A DNA stretch of 64,000 bases from Tanypteryx hageni. Its lineage: Eukaryota > Arthropoda > Insecta > Odonata > Petaluridae. Below are positions 54,765-64,000 of this stretch, one piece after another. The stretch lies in the NCBI GenBank assembly GCA_028673005.1, contig CM054116.1:135957681-136021680 (forward strand), given 5' to 3'. Both the position numbers and the translations under genes were made by a program. The notes beneath the pieces were generated by a model. The model was not told the origin of the DNA and did no database searches. It saw only the letters and a program-made list of their open reading frames with translations. Within the stretch, counting starts at the first letter, position 1. Each line of letters starts with the position of its first letter.

Positions 54765-55080
54765 TCGGTGCTCGAATACTGCAAGCGCTAAAATATCACC
54801 ATATACCAAGATCTAAACTCGTAAATAAACCAACGCAATCTCCAGGGCAACAGCACTTCAGCCACGTGGAGCCTGAATGTATTAGATAATAAATTCCATG
54901 AGTAATAGAAGTATATTTAAAATTTCCCGTGAAATTAAGGCAACTATCCGTAATTTCCAAATTATATGGCCACCGGCTAGTGTCCAAGTTTTCGTATTTC
55001 AAGTTTTGTGACTCAGATCGCGCTGCATGAGCAAAAGGAATAATCATCATTAAGACAATATCCTACACACTAAATTTATG
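54765..55080 (-). mobile_element. Hairpin-ended element, copy e (inverted, 3' part)
   Basis: Reverse complement of the last approximately 300 bases of copy a: shared blocks AACTCGTAAATAAACCAACG, CTCCAGGGCAACA and AATTAAGGCAACTATC. The hairpin is decayed (GCTCGAATACTGCAAGCGC). Confidence 0.65.
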
Positions 55081-55434
55081 GAAAATTAGGATATTTTCAG
55101 TTAAGGTGATGGCATCATCATTCATGCCTTTAGCACGTTTTTGGATTAAAAATATTGGGAAATATGTATGACACCATTATATTTAAGAATTGAAAAGAGT
55201 TCAAATTTCTCGAAAAACTACGTAACACAACATTAAAATACTTTTCAAGTTTTACCCTCTAATTGAGGTTTGGCACCGTCCTCATTTCCTCTCCACGCTT
55301 CCTCTTCATTGACTAGCGCCCTCCTTTCTTTGCTTTCTCTGCCAATCTGTCTTGCTACTCCTTCACGCCTCTCTTTCCCATTAGCTAATATATGTATATT
55401 AAATAGCTGCTTCTCACGGAGGATATATAATACA

Positions 55435-56196
55435 TGATATAAAACCTAAGGTACATCTAGATATTCCACAGAGCTGAAATTTGGAGGGTCCAAAACCATC
55501 AGGAAAAATCGAAAATTCCAAAATTTCCCCTTACAACGGGGCCTTTTACACCCCAAAACGTTCATTTTCAAGTCCCATTAGAAAACCATTTAAATCCGTA
55601 CAAGTCTTTTTATAATTGCATTTTTAAATTATTTTCAATTAAGGTACAAACTCCGGACTTAGAAGACAGGAAAAAGAACGAAAATTATTTTTTCTGAAAG
55701 TAGAACACGAGTCCGAATCAGTCCAATTATTCGATTTTTACAATTTATACAATTATAACAATGGCCCAATATTTCTGTCATGACTACGAGACAATGCTTT
55801 TCTTCGGGAATTTATTTTACGAGTTAATAAAACTGAACGAGAGCTTAGTGCCACGAACTGAAAAGTTGCTTAGTGTCATGACGTCACTCTCAGACCGTGA
55901 CATTTAAAAGCAAAGGGAAAACATATCTGGTGCGCAGACAATACTAAGAGGAATATTGGGCTGTAATTTTCAGGGTTTGTAGATGTAATAAGTAGGCCTT
56001 CAAATAATATGAGACCTTTCCTGTAGTAATCCTCGGTTCGACTCCAGGCACTCCAACATTTGAGTTTTTCCTATGTAAATAGCATTACGGATTATTTGAA
56101 AATTAATTTACGGTAATTCTCATCAAGTAGGAGGAATGAAATTTGGTGTGGTGGTTATAGGACACCAATGCTTGCAGTATGCAAGCACCGATTATT

Positions 56197-56199
<3 letters not shown>
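55435..56199 (+). mobile_element. Hairpin-ended element, copy b
   Basis: Begins GATATAAAACCTAAGGTAC followed by the CATCTAGATATTCCACAGAG block shared with copy a, and ends at stem TGCTTGCA-GTA-TGCAAGCA (56169-56187) plus CCGATTATTCGT. Its interior differs from copies a and d in the last third, and includes CTCGGTTCGACTCCAGGC (56032-56049), similar to the family C word. An AT microsatellite follows the end. Confidence 0.6.
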
Positions 56200-56242
<43 letters not shown>

Positions 56243-56245
56243 CCG
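56200..56245. repeat. (TG)(TA)n microsatellite
   Basis: About 40 bases of TG then TA repeat between the end of copy b and RTE copy D. Confidence 0.9.
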
Positions 56246-56387
56246 ATATTTACTCCGCAGGTGTGCGCATTCTCCAACCTTACCTTTACATCTTGATTCA
56301 CATATAGATTCCTGATCAGTCTAATGTCTTTCCAGTCTACACCTATATCCTTTAATATCTTCATCAACATTACCCAATTTACTCTAT

Positions 56388-57069
56388 CTAGGCCTTCTGC
56401 CAGTCTACGAAACATACGCAGATATCCTTACTGTACTCTATTGCCCTTTCTAATATAGTTCTACCTACACCTATAGCATTTCTAGTTACTCGTCCTTTTC
56501 TGAAACAGAATTGATCAACCCCTATCATTTCTTCTGCCTTTTTCTCCAGCCTTTTATTAAGAATCCCCGTGATGATCTTCGACGTGTGTGGCAGAAGGCT
56601 TATCGTTCTGTAGTCTTTACACTGCATTGCCTTTAGCTTCTTCTATAGAGGGATCATTGTTGCTTCTAAGAAATCTTGAGGCCACTCTGCCGTGTCATAA
56701 ATCTTATTAATTAATTTCGTGATCGCGTTTAGTCCTTCTGATCCCATGACTTTAAGTATTCCATCGCTACTTGTGGCTTACCCTTTCTTTACTTCCACTT
56801 CCACTTTCTACTTTGCTCTCCATAATACTTGGTCCTAAGTTGTCTTCTTTAGTGTTTTCCTCATCTTCCAGTTCTACTTTTGCCGATCCTGTTTGCTTGC
56901 TGTATATTTCCTTAATGTATTCTCCCCATACCTGTGCTACATCCTTTGTTTCTGAGACTATCTTCCAGTCCGTGTTCATAATTCCTTTACTACGAATTCC
57001 ATTAGACTTCTTATCTTCTAATTCCACTGCCCTAGCGTACATCATAGCGTACCGTCCTAACTTCTCCAT
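56388..57069 (-). pseudogene. Linker and RT fragments of RTE copy D
   Basis: The segment 57069-56767 is the linker (DMMYARA-like MMYARAVELEDKKS, EDNLGPSIMESKVE) ending at the same VSHK frameshift as copy B. The segment 56627-56388 is RT: MQCKDYRTISLLPHTSKII, FCFRKGRVTRNAIG and CFVDWQKA. The shared VSHK frameshift in B and D suggests that it predates both copies. Confidence 0.7.
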
Positions 57070-57268
57070 TTTTTTATTTCATCACATTTTTCTTTTATCC
57101 AACTTTCTCTAGCATTATCTGTTACCCTTCTCAACTCATTGTTTATACGTCTGTAGTTGGCTCTACCTTCTTCACTGTTAACGTTTTTCCATTTTCGTCT
57201 CTCATTCATTTTCTCCAGCATTTCCTTCCATATCCTTCATACTGGTTTTCATTTCTTCCCATTCTTTA

Positions 57269-57724
57269 TCAAACGGTCTTCGGTTTGTTTTCCAACTTTC
57301 TTAGGTTATCTTCCAACGTCATGCTGACTACATCCTGCCTTTCTTTCAGTTTTTCTAGGTCCCAGGTCTGTCTTTCTCTTCTCGTTTTTCTTATTTGTTT
57401 GAGCTTTGTACTCACGTCAAGTATTAGAAGGCTGTGATCTGAATCAATGTCTGCTCCTGGTAATGCGTTGGTGGTCTTTATGCTGTTCTTGTAGCTTTGT
57501 TTTACTAGGATGTAATCTATTTGGCATCTAATTGTATCTACTGGGCTAATCCATGTGTATAACCTTTGTTTATGGATTTTGAACCTTGTATTAGTCACTT
57601 CAAGCTCATTATTGATCCACAATTCTACCAGTTTTTCTTCTCCTCGGTTTCTCTTCCCAAGTCCGTATTGCCCGACAACATTTTCTTCCTGTCCTTCTCC
57701 AACTATGATGCTCCAATCTCCCAT
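57269..57724 (-). pseudogene. Endonuclease fragment of RTE copy D
   Basis: A 151-residue remnant with MGDWSIIVGEGQEEN (normal GDWN has Ser for Asn here, a likely inactivating change), EKLVELWINNELEVTNTRF, QRLYTWISPVDTIRCQIDYI and the DIDSDHSLLILDV metal-binding end. It retains the segment deleted from copy B. Confidence 0.75.
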
Positions 57725-58320
57725 TATTATGTAGTTTACCTTTCCTTTTCCGTCTTCTTCGTAAATGTCATTAATTTTCTCATAAATCTCCTCGATTTAT
57801 TAATCTTCATGAACTGATGTTTTTATATATTCCTGGATTATCATCATGTCCACTGGGACTGCTTTTGGCTTTATTGTCATAAGTCTATCGTTCGTTGCTA
57901 ATATCTTTGTCACGCTTTTCATCATATCTTTCCTAAGTACCAGAGCTACTCCCCTTTCCCCACTATTTCCTCCAGAGTAAACTACCGTGGATTCTTCCGA
58001 GTCGAACTGTCCTTCTCCCTCCCATCAGTTTCGCTTAGCCCTATAATGTCAACTCTATTTCTTCTCATTTCTTCTTTCAAGTTCTCTAGCTTTCCTGCCT
58101 TTTTCATAGTTCATACGTTCCAAGTGCCTATTCGTAAATTAATTTCGACATATGTTTTCCTCGAGGCAGTCCCCGCCCGGAGATCCGATTGGGGAACTAT
58201 TTTACCTCCGGATTGTTTTACCTCGAGAAAACTCATTGTCCAACCATTTATTCATTACTAGGGATTGTTATGTGGTAGTTTCCCTCTTGCTTTCCGCATC
58301 GCAGTGCCTTAGTCGTTATC

Positions 58321-59500
58321 AGAAATAATTTTATTTCTCTCTACTAAGGGGTTCTTTTTGTTTTCTTTATTTTAGATATCCATGGATACCGCAATTTGAG
58401 AATTCCTCGTCAGTTACACTACACATTTTAAAATAAAAATACATGATCAGTTTTCTCTAGTATGAGCCAACATTATCAATTAAATAATAAGCACAATAGA
58501 GCATTTTTTAAAATTCCTCGCGGATGTAGAATAATTCATTAAAATTGTCTACAAAAAGCTCATTTATTCAGGGCCATAATAATTAATATTTCCATGTTTT
58601 ATAAAACCAGATTATTTGGATGAGAAAATATGAAATCGAAATCTAGAATACAGGGACATAATCTTAGTCCCATTAAATCAAGGTGCAAAAGTCATAAACT
58701 ATGCAATTTGATTTTAACTTTCTATAAGCCTCGATTTACATTGCATTAATTTCAGAGAACTCTCCCGATGCCAATCGCAAAGTGATACTCAGTCGTGAAC
58801 ACAAATGACGACGAAGAATATTATGGGAATTAAATTGATGTGTGCCAAAGTAATGACGGAAATTATTTTAGGGATATTTTCCTCAACTTTTATAATCTTA
58901 ATTTTTATTTGTTTTAAATATAGTCATTAATGCATTAAATGCACCAGTTAAGTTTCAACAGAGTTGTGCAAACCTTTCAAATCGAAAGAAGAGTTTTCAG
59001 TTATGAATTATGGCAGAATGTAATCACCATGCTAATAACAAGGCGATGAACAATGTGATGACATAAGTTTCGGGTAACATAATTGCTATTATCTTTGAGA
59101 TGTAAACCGTATTTTTTATGATAAAATCTCTCAAAATGTTGTACTGAAACTAGAGGGAGTTTTAGCATATTATATCAATAATAATGACATTTTCAGCCGT
59201 TAAAAATACTCTAGCGACCCTTGTGATCAGCGATATATTGTTTAATTTTGCTCAATAAAAGAAAATTTCAATTTAAGCGCTAGGAAGTTGAATATGTTTA
59301 GCACCTTACGAGTAAATTCACGAATAAGCCCTTAAGTATGGAAAATTAAAAAATAAGTACTTGCATTAGGCATTTCCAGTAGCAGTAACTAGCTCAAAAG
59401 TTTAACGCTAATTCAAAAAGGTGTACATATAATGGCTTCGTCTAGTATCTATAAGGTGCACTGCATCCCCTCAAAATCCTACGGTGTTACTTTTGATATG
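58321..59500. other. AT-rich stretch without recognised feature
   Basis: No gene or repeat recognised. Confidence 0.55.
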
Positions 59501-59504
59501 GACT

Positions 59505-59551
59505 TAAATGCTTGCTGAATGCAAGCACCAACCACTTGTATATAGGATATA
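59505..59551 (+). mobile_element. Hairpin-ended element, 3' end (copy c)
   Basis: Stem TGCTTGC-TGAA-TGCAAGCA region (59509-59527) followed by CCAACCACTTGTATATAGG. The body upstream is not recognisable. It stands immediately before the 59552-60929 element. Confidence 0.5.
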
Positions 59552-60929
59552 GGTTAAGTCCGGGAGAGTTGCCGCGCTTTTCGAAAATATTCACCTAGCT
59601 CTTCAAATAATAGTACTAAAATATTACAGGTACACTCATATATTAGATTACAGTTTTGGTACCTGCTGTTAAAAAATTTTTGCTGCAATGTCAGCTGTAA
59701 ATATGAAATAAACCTAGAATAGTAAACATCCTTTTTGCGGCATCTCTCCCGAAGGGTACGGGAGAGACGCCGCATCGTTAAGGGAGAGTTGCCGCACTAG
59801 AGGGTGAGATGCCGCAGTTTGGGTAACGTCAGTAAACTAGTTCTTTGTTAAGGTTTAAAGCAATTATATTTTATATTCGTCAACCAAGTATAAAGTAAAT
59901 AAGTACAAAATGTATATGATGACAATTATGCACCTCCGATCGATCCTCCTTCTTCAGCAACCGTGTAAGGACTGTCTCATCGAGTCCATCCAGTCTCAGG
60001 TTCCGAGGCACGTTTCCGATGCCACAAAACACATGGAAAACTCATTCCACACGGTTTTCAAAAAATATTCCATAAAACACTTCCGACAAATTCTAAATTT
60101 TATTTTCGGATGAACGAGAGCGGAAACAAAAAGGGGTTGTAAGAATGATCCCTGTGTAAGCTTCTGTCTCACAACGTTGCAAAGCACTTAAGGATTACCC
60201 TTCGTGGTGGGACTGGTTCTGGCGAACCCTTATCTTTTTCACTCACGTCGTTCGATCCCCTGCGGAGGCAAACATACTGTGTACCCTCTCCACACGGCGA
60301 GAAAATAGTTTCGGAGAAAAGCGTTGGACGCTGCCCATAGTAGGACTCACTGACAATAGCAGGAGAAAGGCCGAATTTGGAGAACAATGCTCCTCCTCCT
60401 CGTGCGCACCTTCTATTTCGTCATGATTTGCACACCACTGTTAGTGGGGATTTCCAATAATAAAAATACCTTCAAAGGCACTAAAAACCTTTGGAAAACG
60501 GCGATATTATGAAGCGGCATCTCTCCCTTAAAAATACGCGGCGTCTCTCCCGATTTGGCCGGGAGAGATGCCGAATCCAGTTTTAAACTTGTCATAAGGA
60601 TAATATTGCAAACAAATTCATAGCAGTAAATAAAAGGACCCTAATAACACCTACAAAGCACCTAAAATAAAAGTTACTATCGGATTAAAAAATTACAGGA
60701 AATTTAAATATGCGAGTTAACAATTTGAGAGTAAAGCAGTGACGCCCTACACATTTGAACGGAGAAATCTTGGCTAATTGCCACAGCAGAAATCGGTTCA
60801 AGTCATACATTTTCAAAAATTAATGATATCTAACTACTGTAAGAAACACAAATTGATATTAACGGTGAAAATATGTAATATTGAAAATGCGGCATCTCTC
60901 CCGCCGCGGCATCTCTCCCGGAATTACCC
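59552..60929. mobile_element. 1.38 kb inverted-repeat element with ten GCGGCATCTCTCCCG motifs
   Basis: The left end GGTTAAGTCCGGGAGAGTTG is inverted at the right (complement GGGTAATTCCGGGAGAGATG), and both are flanked by TATA (59548-59551, 60930-60933). The 15-bp motif occurs as a plus copy at 59737, 60514, 60538, 60889 and 60906, and reversed at 59561, 59759, 59781, 59801 and 60560, with up to a few substitutions. Reversed copies dominate the left half and plus copies the right. Two inverted pairs make hairpins with 7-base loops (59737-59773, 60538-60574). The middle (59830-60500) has short frames on both strands with no known motif. I do not recognise the family. Confidence 0.6.
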
Positions 60930-60934
60930 TATAT

Positions 60935-61494
60935 TATAGGATATATCACATAAAACCTAAGGTGCTTTTAGAAAATATAAACTACCGTAGCAACGACTCC
61001 AATGCATTTCGATAGGTTGATTTTCCATATCTCAAGAGCATTTAATTAATGTTTAGAGTGCAATATAATGCATTTTATTTCAGCCAACGACGTATACATA
61101 TGTTGACGTGATAATTTTAAATTAATTTTTTATTCGGATATGTACTGAAAGTCACGGATGATGAAACTATAATCCTAACAGGAAAAATATCCTAATTTTT
61201 AGAGAAATTTTAGTGTAATATATAGGCTGCTGTCTTAATGATGATTATAGTTATTTCTTAAAAAGGGCGATCGGAGCCACGAAACGTGAAATTCGAAAAC
61301 TCGGACGCGAAGCCGATTGCCAGAGAATTGAGAAATTCCAGATAGATGGCTTAATTTCGCAGAAAATGAGAACTATTATCTTATTAAAATGGGTAGTTCA
61401 AATGCAGTCGCGTTGGTTTATTTACGAGTTTAGATGTTGGTGTATGTCGATTTTTTAAGTGCTTGCATTATGCAAGCACCGACAACTCGTATAT
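60935..61494 (+). mobile_element. Hairpin-ended element, copy d
   Basis: Begins TATAGGATATATCACATAAA with ACCTAAGGTGC and ends with a perfect stem GTGCTTGCA-TTA-TGCAAGCAC (61459-61479) plus CGACAACTCGTA. It aligns with the second half of copy a (13500-14256) with internal deletions. No coding capacity. Confidence 0.65.
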
Positions 61495-61509
61495 TAAACA
61501 TATTTTCCC

Positions 61510-62350
61510 TGTTGTCTAACTAGTGATGAATAACACGTTTTGCGTACTTTTTCTGAACTTTTATATACGATTCATCCAATATCTTGTTTGCTGCCCCTAT
61601 AACCCGACGAATGAGCATGTCCCACAAAAGGTCACGACAAATGGTCAATCCTAAATATTTTACTTACATAGCTGCTTGAATATTCAGTCCATCGATTTTA
61701 ACACCCGAAACTTATTTCTTTGTTCTTGCTTTTCTGGAAAGTTTTTGCAGATCATTTACTGTAATCAAATTAAATTTTTCATTTTTTGCACTACACACAT
61801 ATAGTGTTCAAATTTTTCTGCCTCGACTAATAGTCACCATGGCTATTTATATCTTTATATATGACGATTTCATCTGTGAAAAGCCTAATTTTATTAAGAA
61901 CTACCGATAAGATATAACTTATGTAAATTAAGAATAGAAGGGGGCCTGAGACACTTCTCTGATGCTGCTTCAGGAGGGTACGAGGAATTCTTATCGATAA
62001 TTACCTTCTGCTCTCTATGTTAGAGTAAGTCGCACCAAACTCATCATTTTCTGATAAATACCGCATTTTCATAGCTTCGCTATTAATTTATAATGAGGTA
62101 ATATATCGAACGCCCACCTGAAGTCAATAAAAATGGCATCGTGCTGAATGTTTTTCTCTCCGCATTGCAACAAATCGTTCACGAAAAGGCCGAGCTGCGT
62201 TTCCCATGATCTGCGCCTCCAGAATCCGCATAGGAAAGAACGATTATCTAAATGGCGCATAACAGAGCCAAGGATTATATACTCAAATATATTGCACGAT
62301 AACGAAATTAAAGAAATCGGCATGTAATTTTCTGAGTTCTCTTTGTCGCC
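61510..62350 (-). mobile_element. CR1-like LINE, copy 4 (RT fragment)
   Basis: A decayed minus-strand segment covering the RT palm to thumb. The open part 62323-62069 reads MPISLISLSCNIFEYIILGS, GFWRRRSWETQLGLFVNDLL and DAIFIDFRWAFDILPH (palm A with Asp). Further down, words equivalent to the FADD and YLG regions of copy 1 occur near 61880 and 61640. Both ends are truncated: at 61500 by the hairpin element and at 62350 by unrelated sequence. Confidence 0.75.
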
Positions 62351-62550
62351 GCTATAGCTGCTGGCTCGAGCTAGTTCGAGGCGAAAAGTTCGAGCTTAGT
62401 CGCCAATATACGCTTGGCCCGAGCTGGAGCTTTTTATGAAAAAATATCGAGCCTCGAGTCTAACGAGGAGAGGAGGACACGGCAGCGGGATCACGGATTT
62501 TTATGAAATTTGGCACGTGTGTAGCTCTGGACTCCAGAATCACTGCAAAC
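62351..62550. other. Short stretch rich in CTCGAG words
   Basis: Contains GCTCGAGCTAGTTCGAG and repeated TCGAGC words (62369-62460). No gene. It may be part of the following inverted-repeat element. Confidence 0.4.
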
Positions 62551-62667
62551 CGCCCTTTTGGGCGTATACGGCCGATAGTTTCTTCCGAAAATAGAGATTA
62601 AATATTGCAATCCCTCGTCAACTGGTATAAATAGCTTGATAAACGCCAAATGTATTAAGTAATTGTA

Positions 62668-62735
62668 GACGGTGAGAGTATAGTGGTTGCGTCCGAAATG
62701 TAAGAGCGCGACTTCGATTATCCTAGTGGGTTGGT
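62668..62735 (+). other. tRNA-like polymerase III promoter region (left arm)
   Basis: GAGAGTATAGTGGTTGCGTCC carries an A-box-like TATAGTGGTT, and GCGACTTCGATTATCC a B-box-like element about 32 bases on. The pattern resembles Asp/Glu tRNA heads of SINEs. It is not a tRNA gene, since the anticodon arm and acceptor stem do not pair. Confidence 0.45.
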
Positions 62736-63821
62736 CCTTTTTTTCATTTCACCGGCTTTTACAAATCCTTTTTCGCATTAAAATTTAACTGGGCAGCCAC
62801 GTTGATATTTTTATTTTTTTTCTATGTTGGTAGGTGGTGGTTGAGATATTTTTCAAATCATTTTACCCACGATTGTTTCAACAAAGTTTACATTATTAAA
62901 TCGCATATTCTTCATTGATCTCGGCACACGCTACATCCTATATTGATGCTTATGACATGGAAAGGATCCCTGAAGTTATTTTTGCAAAGACTTCACCCGA
63001 ATACTTATAATAAAGGCGGAGGTATATCAGGCAAAGGATTGTTGAAAGTTTAAAAAAACATGAACTGGTGAGAAGTCCGTTAAAATACAATAATATAAAT
63101 AAATAAAAATATTTCTTTTATGAATCCCTCACAAACAAAACAATCACTCACAGAAACTCGAGCAATCGAGCACGAAACGTATCCGTCGAGCAGAAAGTCT
63201 CTAATTCCAGGTTTACGCGGTTCATTTTAATTGCACTACATGGATGAATCATCAAAAGTGAAAAAAAGATTTTTCATATAAACAATGTGTCAACGCGGCT
63301 GATTCATTGTAGTTGCAAAGTGATTAATTAATAGGTTGATAAGTTGATTAATTAATTCACAAACAAATTACGAGCCTTTTCCACGATCAACTTTGTAACG
63401 TGACTTTACTACACTTTCGAGAGCTACCAAGCAATATATAAGTTATAACATGACAAAGGAAAACGAGGTGGAGAATTGATGCCATTACAAAATTTCGTTA
63501 AGGTTTCATTGAATAAATTTAATTCTCATCAACACGTGCTACTGTCGGTTCCGTAATACTTTCATAGATTCAATTTAATTTATTTTCAGGGATCCTTTCC
63601 ATGTCAGCCCTGTCCATGTAGCGTGTGTCGAGATCAATGAAGAATATGAGATTTAATAATGTAAACTTTGTTCAAACAATCGTGGGTAAAATGATTTGAA
63701 AAAAATCTCAACCACCACATAACAACATAGAAATAAATAAAAATATCAACGTGACTGCCCAGTTAAATTTTAATGATAAAAAGGATTTGTAAAAGGAGGT
63801 GAAACGAAAAAAAGAACCAAC

Positions 63822-63885
63822 CCACGAGAAAATCGAACTCACGCTCTTAAGTTGCGGATGCAACCACACTATACGGTCACCGCCA
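63822..63885 (-). other. tRNA-like polymerase III promoter region (right arm)
   Basis: Complement of the left-arm unit, better preserved: GACCGTATAGTGTGGTTGC (A box, 63860-63878) and GTGAGTTCGATTTTC (B box, 63829-63843). Confidence 0.5.
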
Positions 63886-64000
63886 ACAATTACTTAATAC
63901 ATTTGGCGTGTATTAAGCTATTTATATCAGTTGACGAGAAATTGCAATATTTAATCGCGATTTTCGAAAAAACTATCGGCCGTATATGCCCAAAAGGGTG

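Larger units (their letters stand above)
56246..58320 (-). mobile_element. RTE-type LINE, copy D (3' end missing)
   Basis: Minus-strand copy from the 5' end (near 58320, with the PPDWITGRGLPR-type segment shared with copy A at 58160-58240) through endonuclease (57724-57269) and linker (57069-56767) to mid-RT (56627-56388). It ends at 56246 before the YADD region. Loss of the 3' rather than the 5' side is unusual for a LINE and implies later deletion. About 75 bases are deleted near 57215, as judged from copy B. It has several frameshifts. Confidence 0.85.
62551..64000. repeat. Large inverted repeat (arms >=414 bp) running off the window
   Basis: The left arm 62551-62974 and the right arm 63587-64000 are reverse complements with scattered differences. 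Examples are GGCGTATACGGCCGATAGTT against the complement of 63971-63990, and ATGGAAAGGATCCCTGA against the complement at 63587-63603. The spacer (62975-63586) is AT-rich with no gene. The right arm is cut by the window end, so total size is unknown. Confidence 0.85.

Overview
This window looks like repeat-dense nuclear DNA from an arthropod, most likely an insect. I found no convincing intact host gene. Almost everything recognisable is a transposable element or a simple-sequence array. The arthropod call rests on the mix of elements: RTE-type LINEs of the kind often mis-annotated as 'craniofacial development protein 2-like', CR1-like LINEs whose ORF1 carries an SGNH-hydrolase domain, a BEL/Pao LTR retrotransposon, a LINE ORF1 with a PHD finger and an FP-like domain, a Penelope GIY-YIG remnant, an insect-type mariner-like transposase fragment, and tRNA-derived SINEs. 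The background is AT-rich. The species cannot be named from this.

Layout, left half. 1-2.84 kb: RTE copy A (minus). 3.02-4.73 kb: an unclassified terminal-inverted-repeat element. 4.73-11.7 kb: a BEL/Pao element split by a full-length 4.5 kb CR1-like LINE (5493-10020, minus) flanked by an 8-bp target duplication. 11.8-14.26 kb: a second member of the inverted-repeat group, then a hairpin-ended element. 15.25-16.2 kb: CR1 3' fragment. 16.6-16.9 kb: tRNA-derived SINE. 17.0-21.0 kb: two RTE copies head to head. 21.0-23.5 kb: a decayed second LINE type followed on its 5' side by ~127-bp tandem repeats. 23.7-27.7 kb: CR1 copy 2 abutting an inverted relative of the 3.7-4.5 kb repeat. 28.3-28.9 kb: mariner-like remnant.

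Layout, right half. 30.5-35.5 kb: GA/CT-rich arrays, a SINE, a G-rich minisatellite and a second SINE type. 36.4-36.8 kb: a GC-richer open stretch behind a splice-acceptor-like sequence, the only candidate for a host exon. 39.9-42.2 and 50.5-52.3 kb: two pyrimidine-rich minisatellite arrays of one family. 42.25-43.85 kb: 5' part of a LINE (ORF1 and start of ORF2). 44.0-45.8 kb: small non-autonomous DNA elements. 46.7-50.0 kb: a CCA-rich array holding a Penelope fragment. 54.3-61.5 kb: several hairpin-ended elements, RTE copy D, and a 1.38 kb element carrying ten copies of a 15-bp motif. 61.5-62.35 kb: CR1 copy 4. 62.55-64.0 kb: a large inverted repeat with tRNA-like promoter boxes in each arm, running off the window.

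There is no gene cooperation in the operon sense. The content reads as an insertion history: BEL/Pao invaded by CR1, RTE and CT arrays invaded by one LINE tail, hairpin elements invaded by an inverted-repeat transposon. The least-explained structures are the 59.55-60.93 kb element, the hairpin-ended family and the edge inverted repeat. All long low-complexity open frames in the arrays are considered artefacts.
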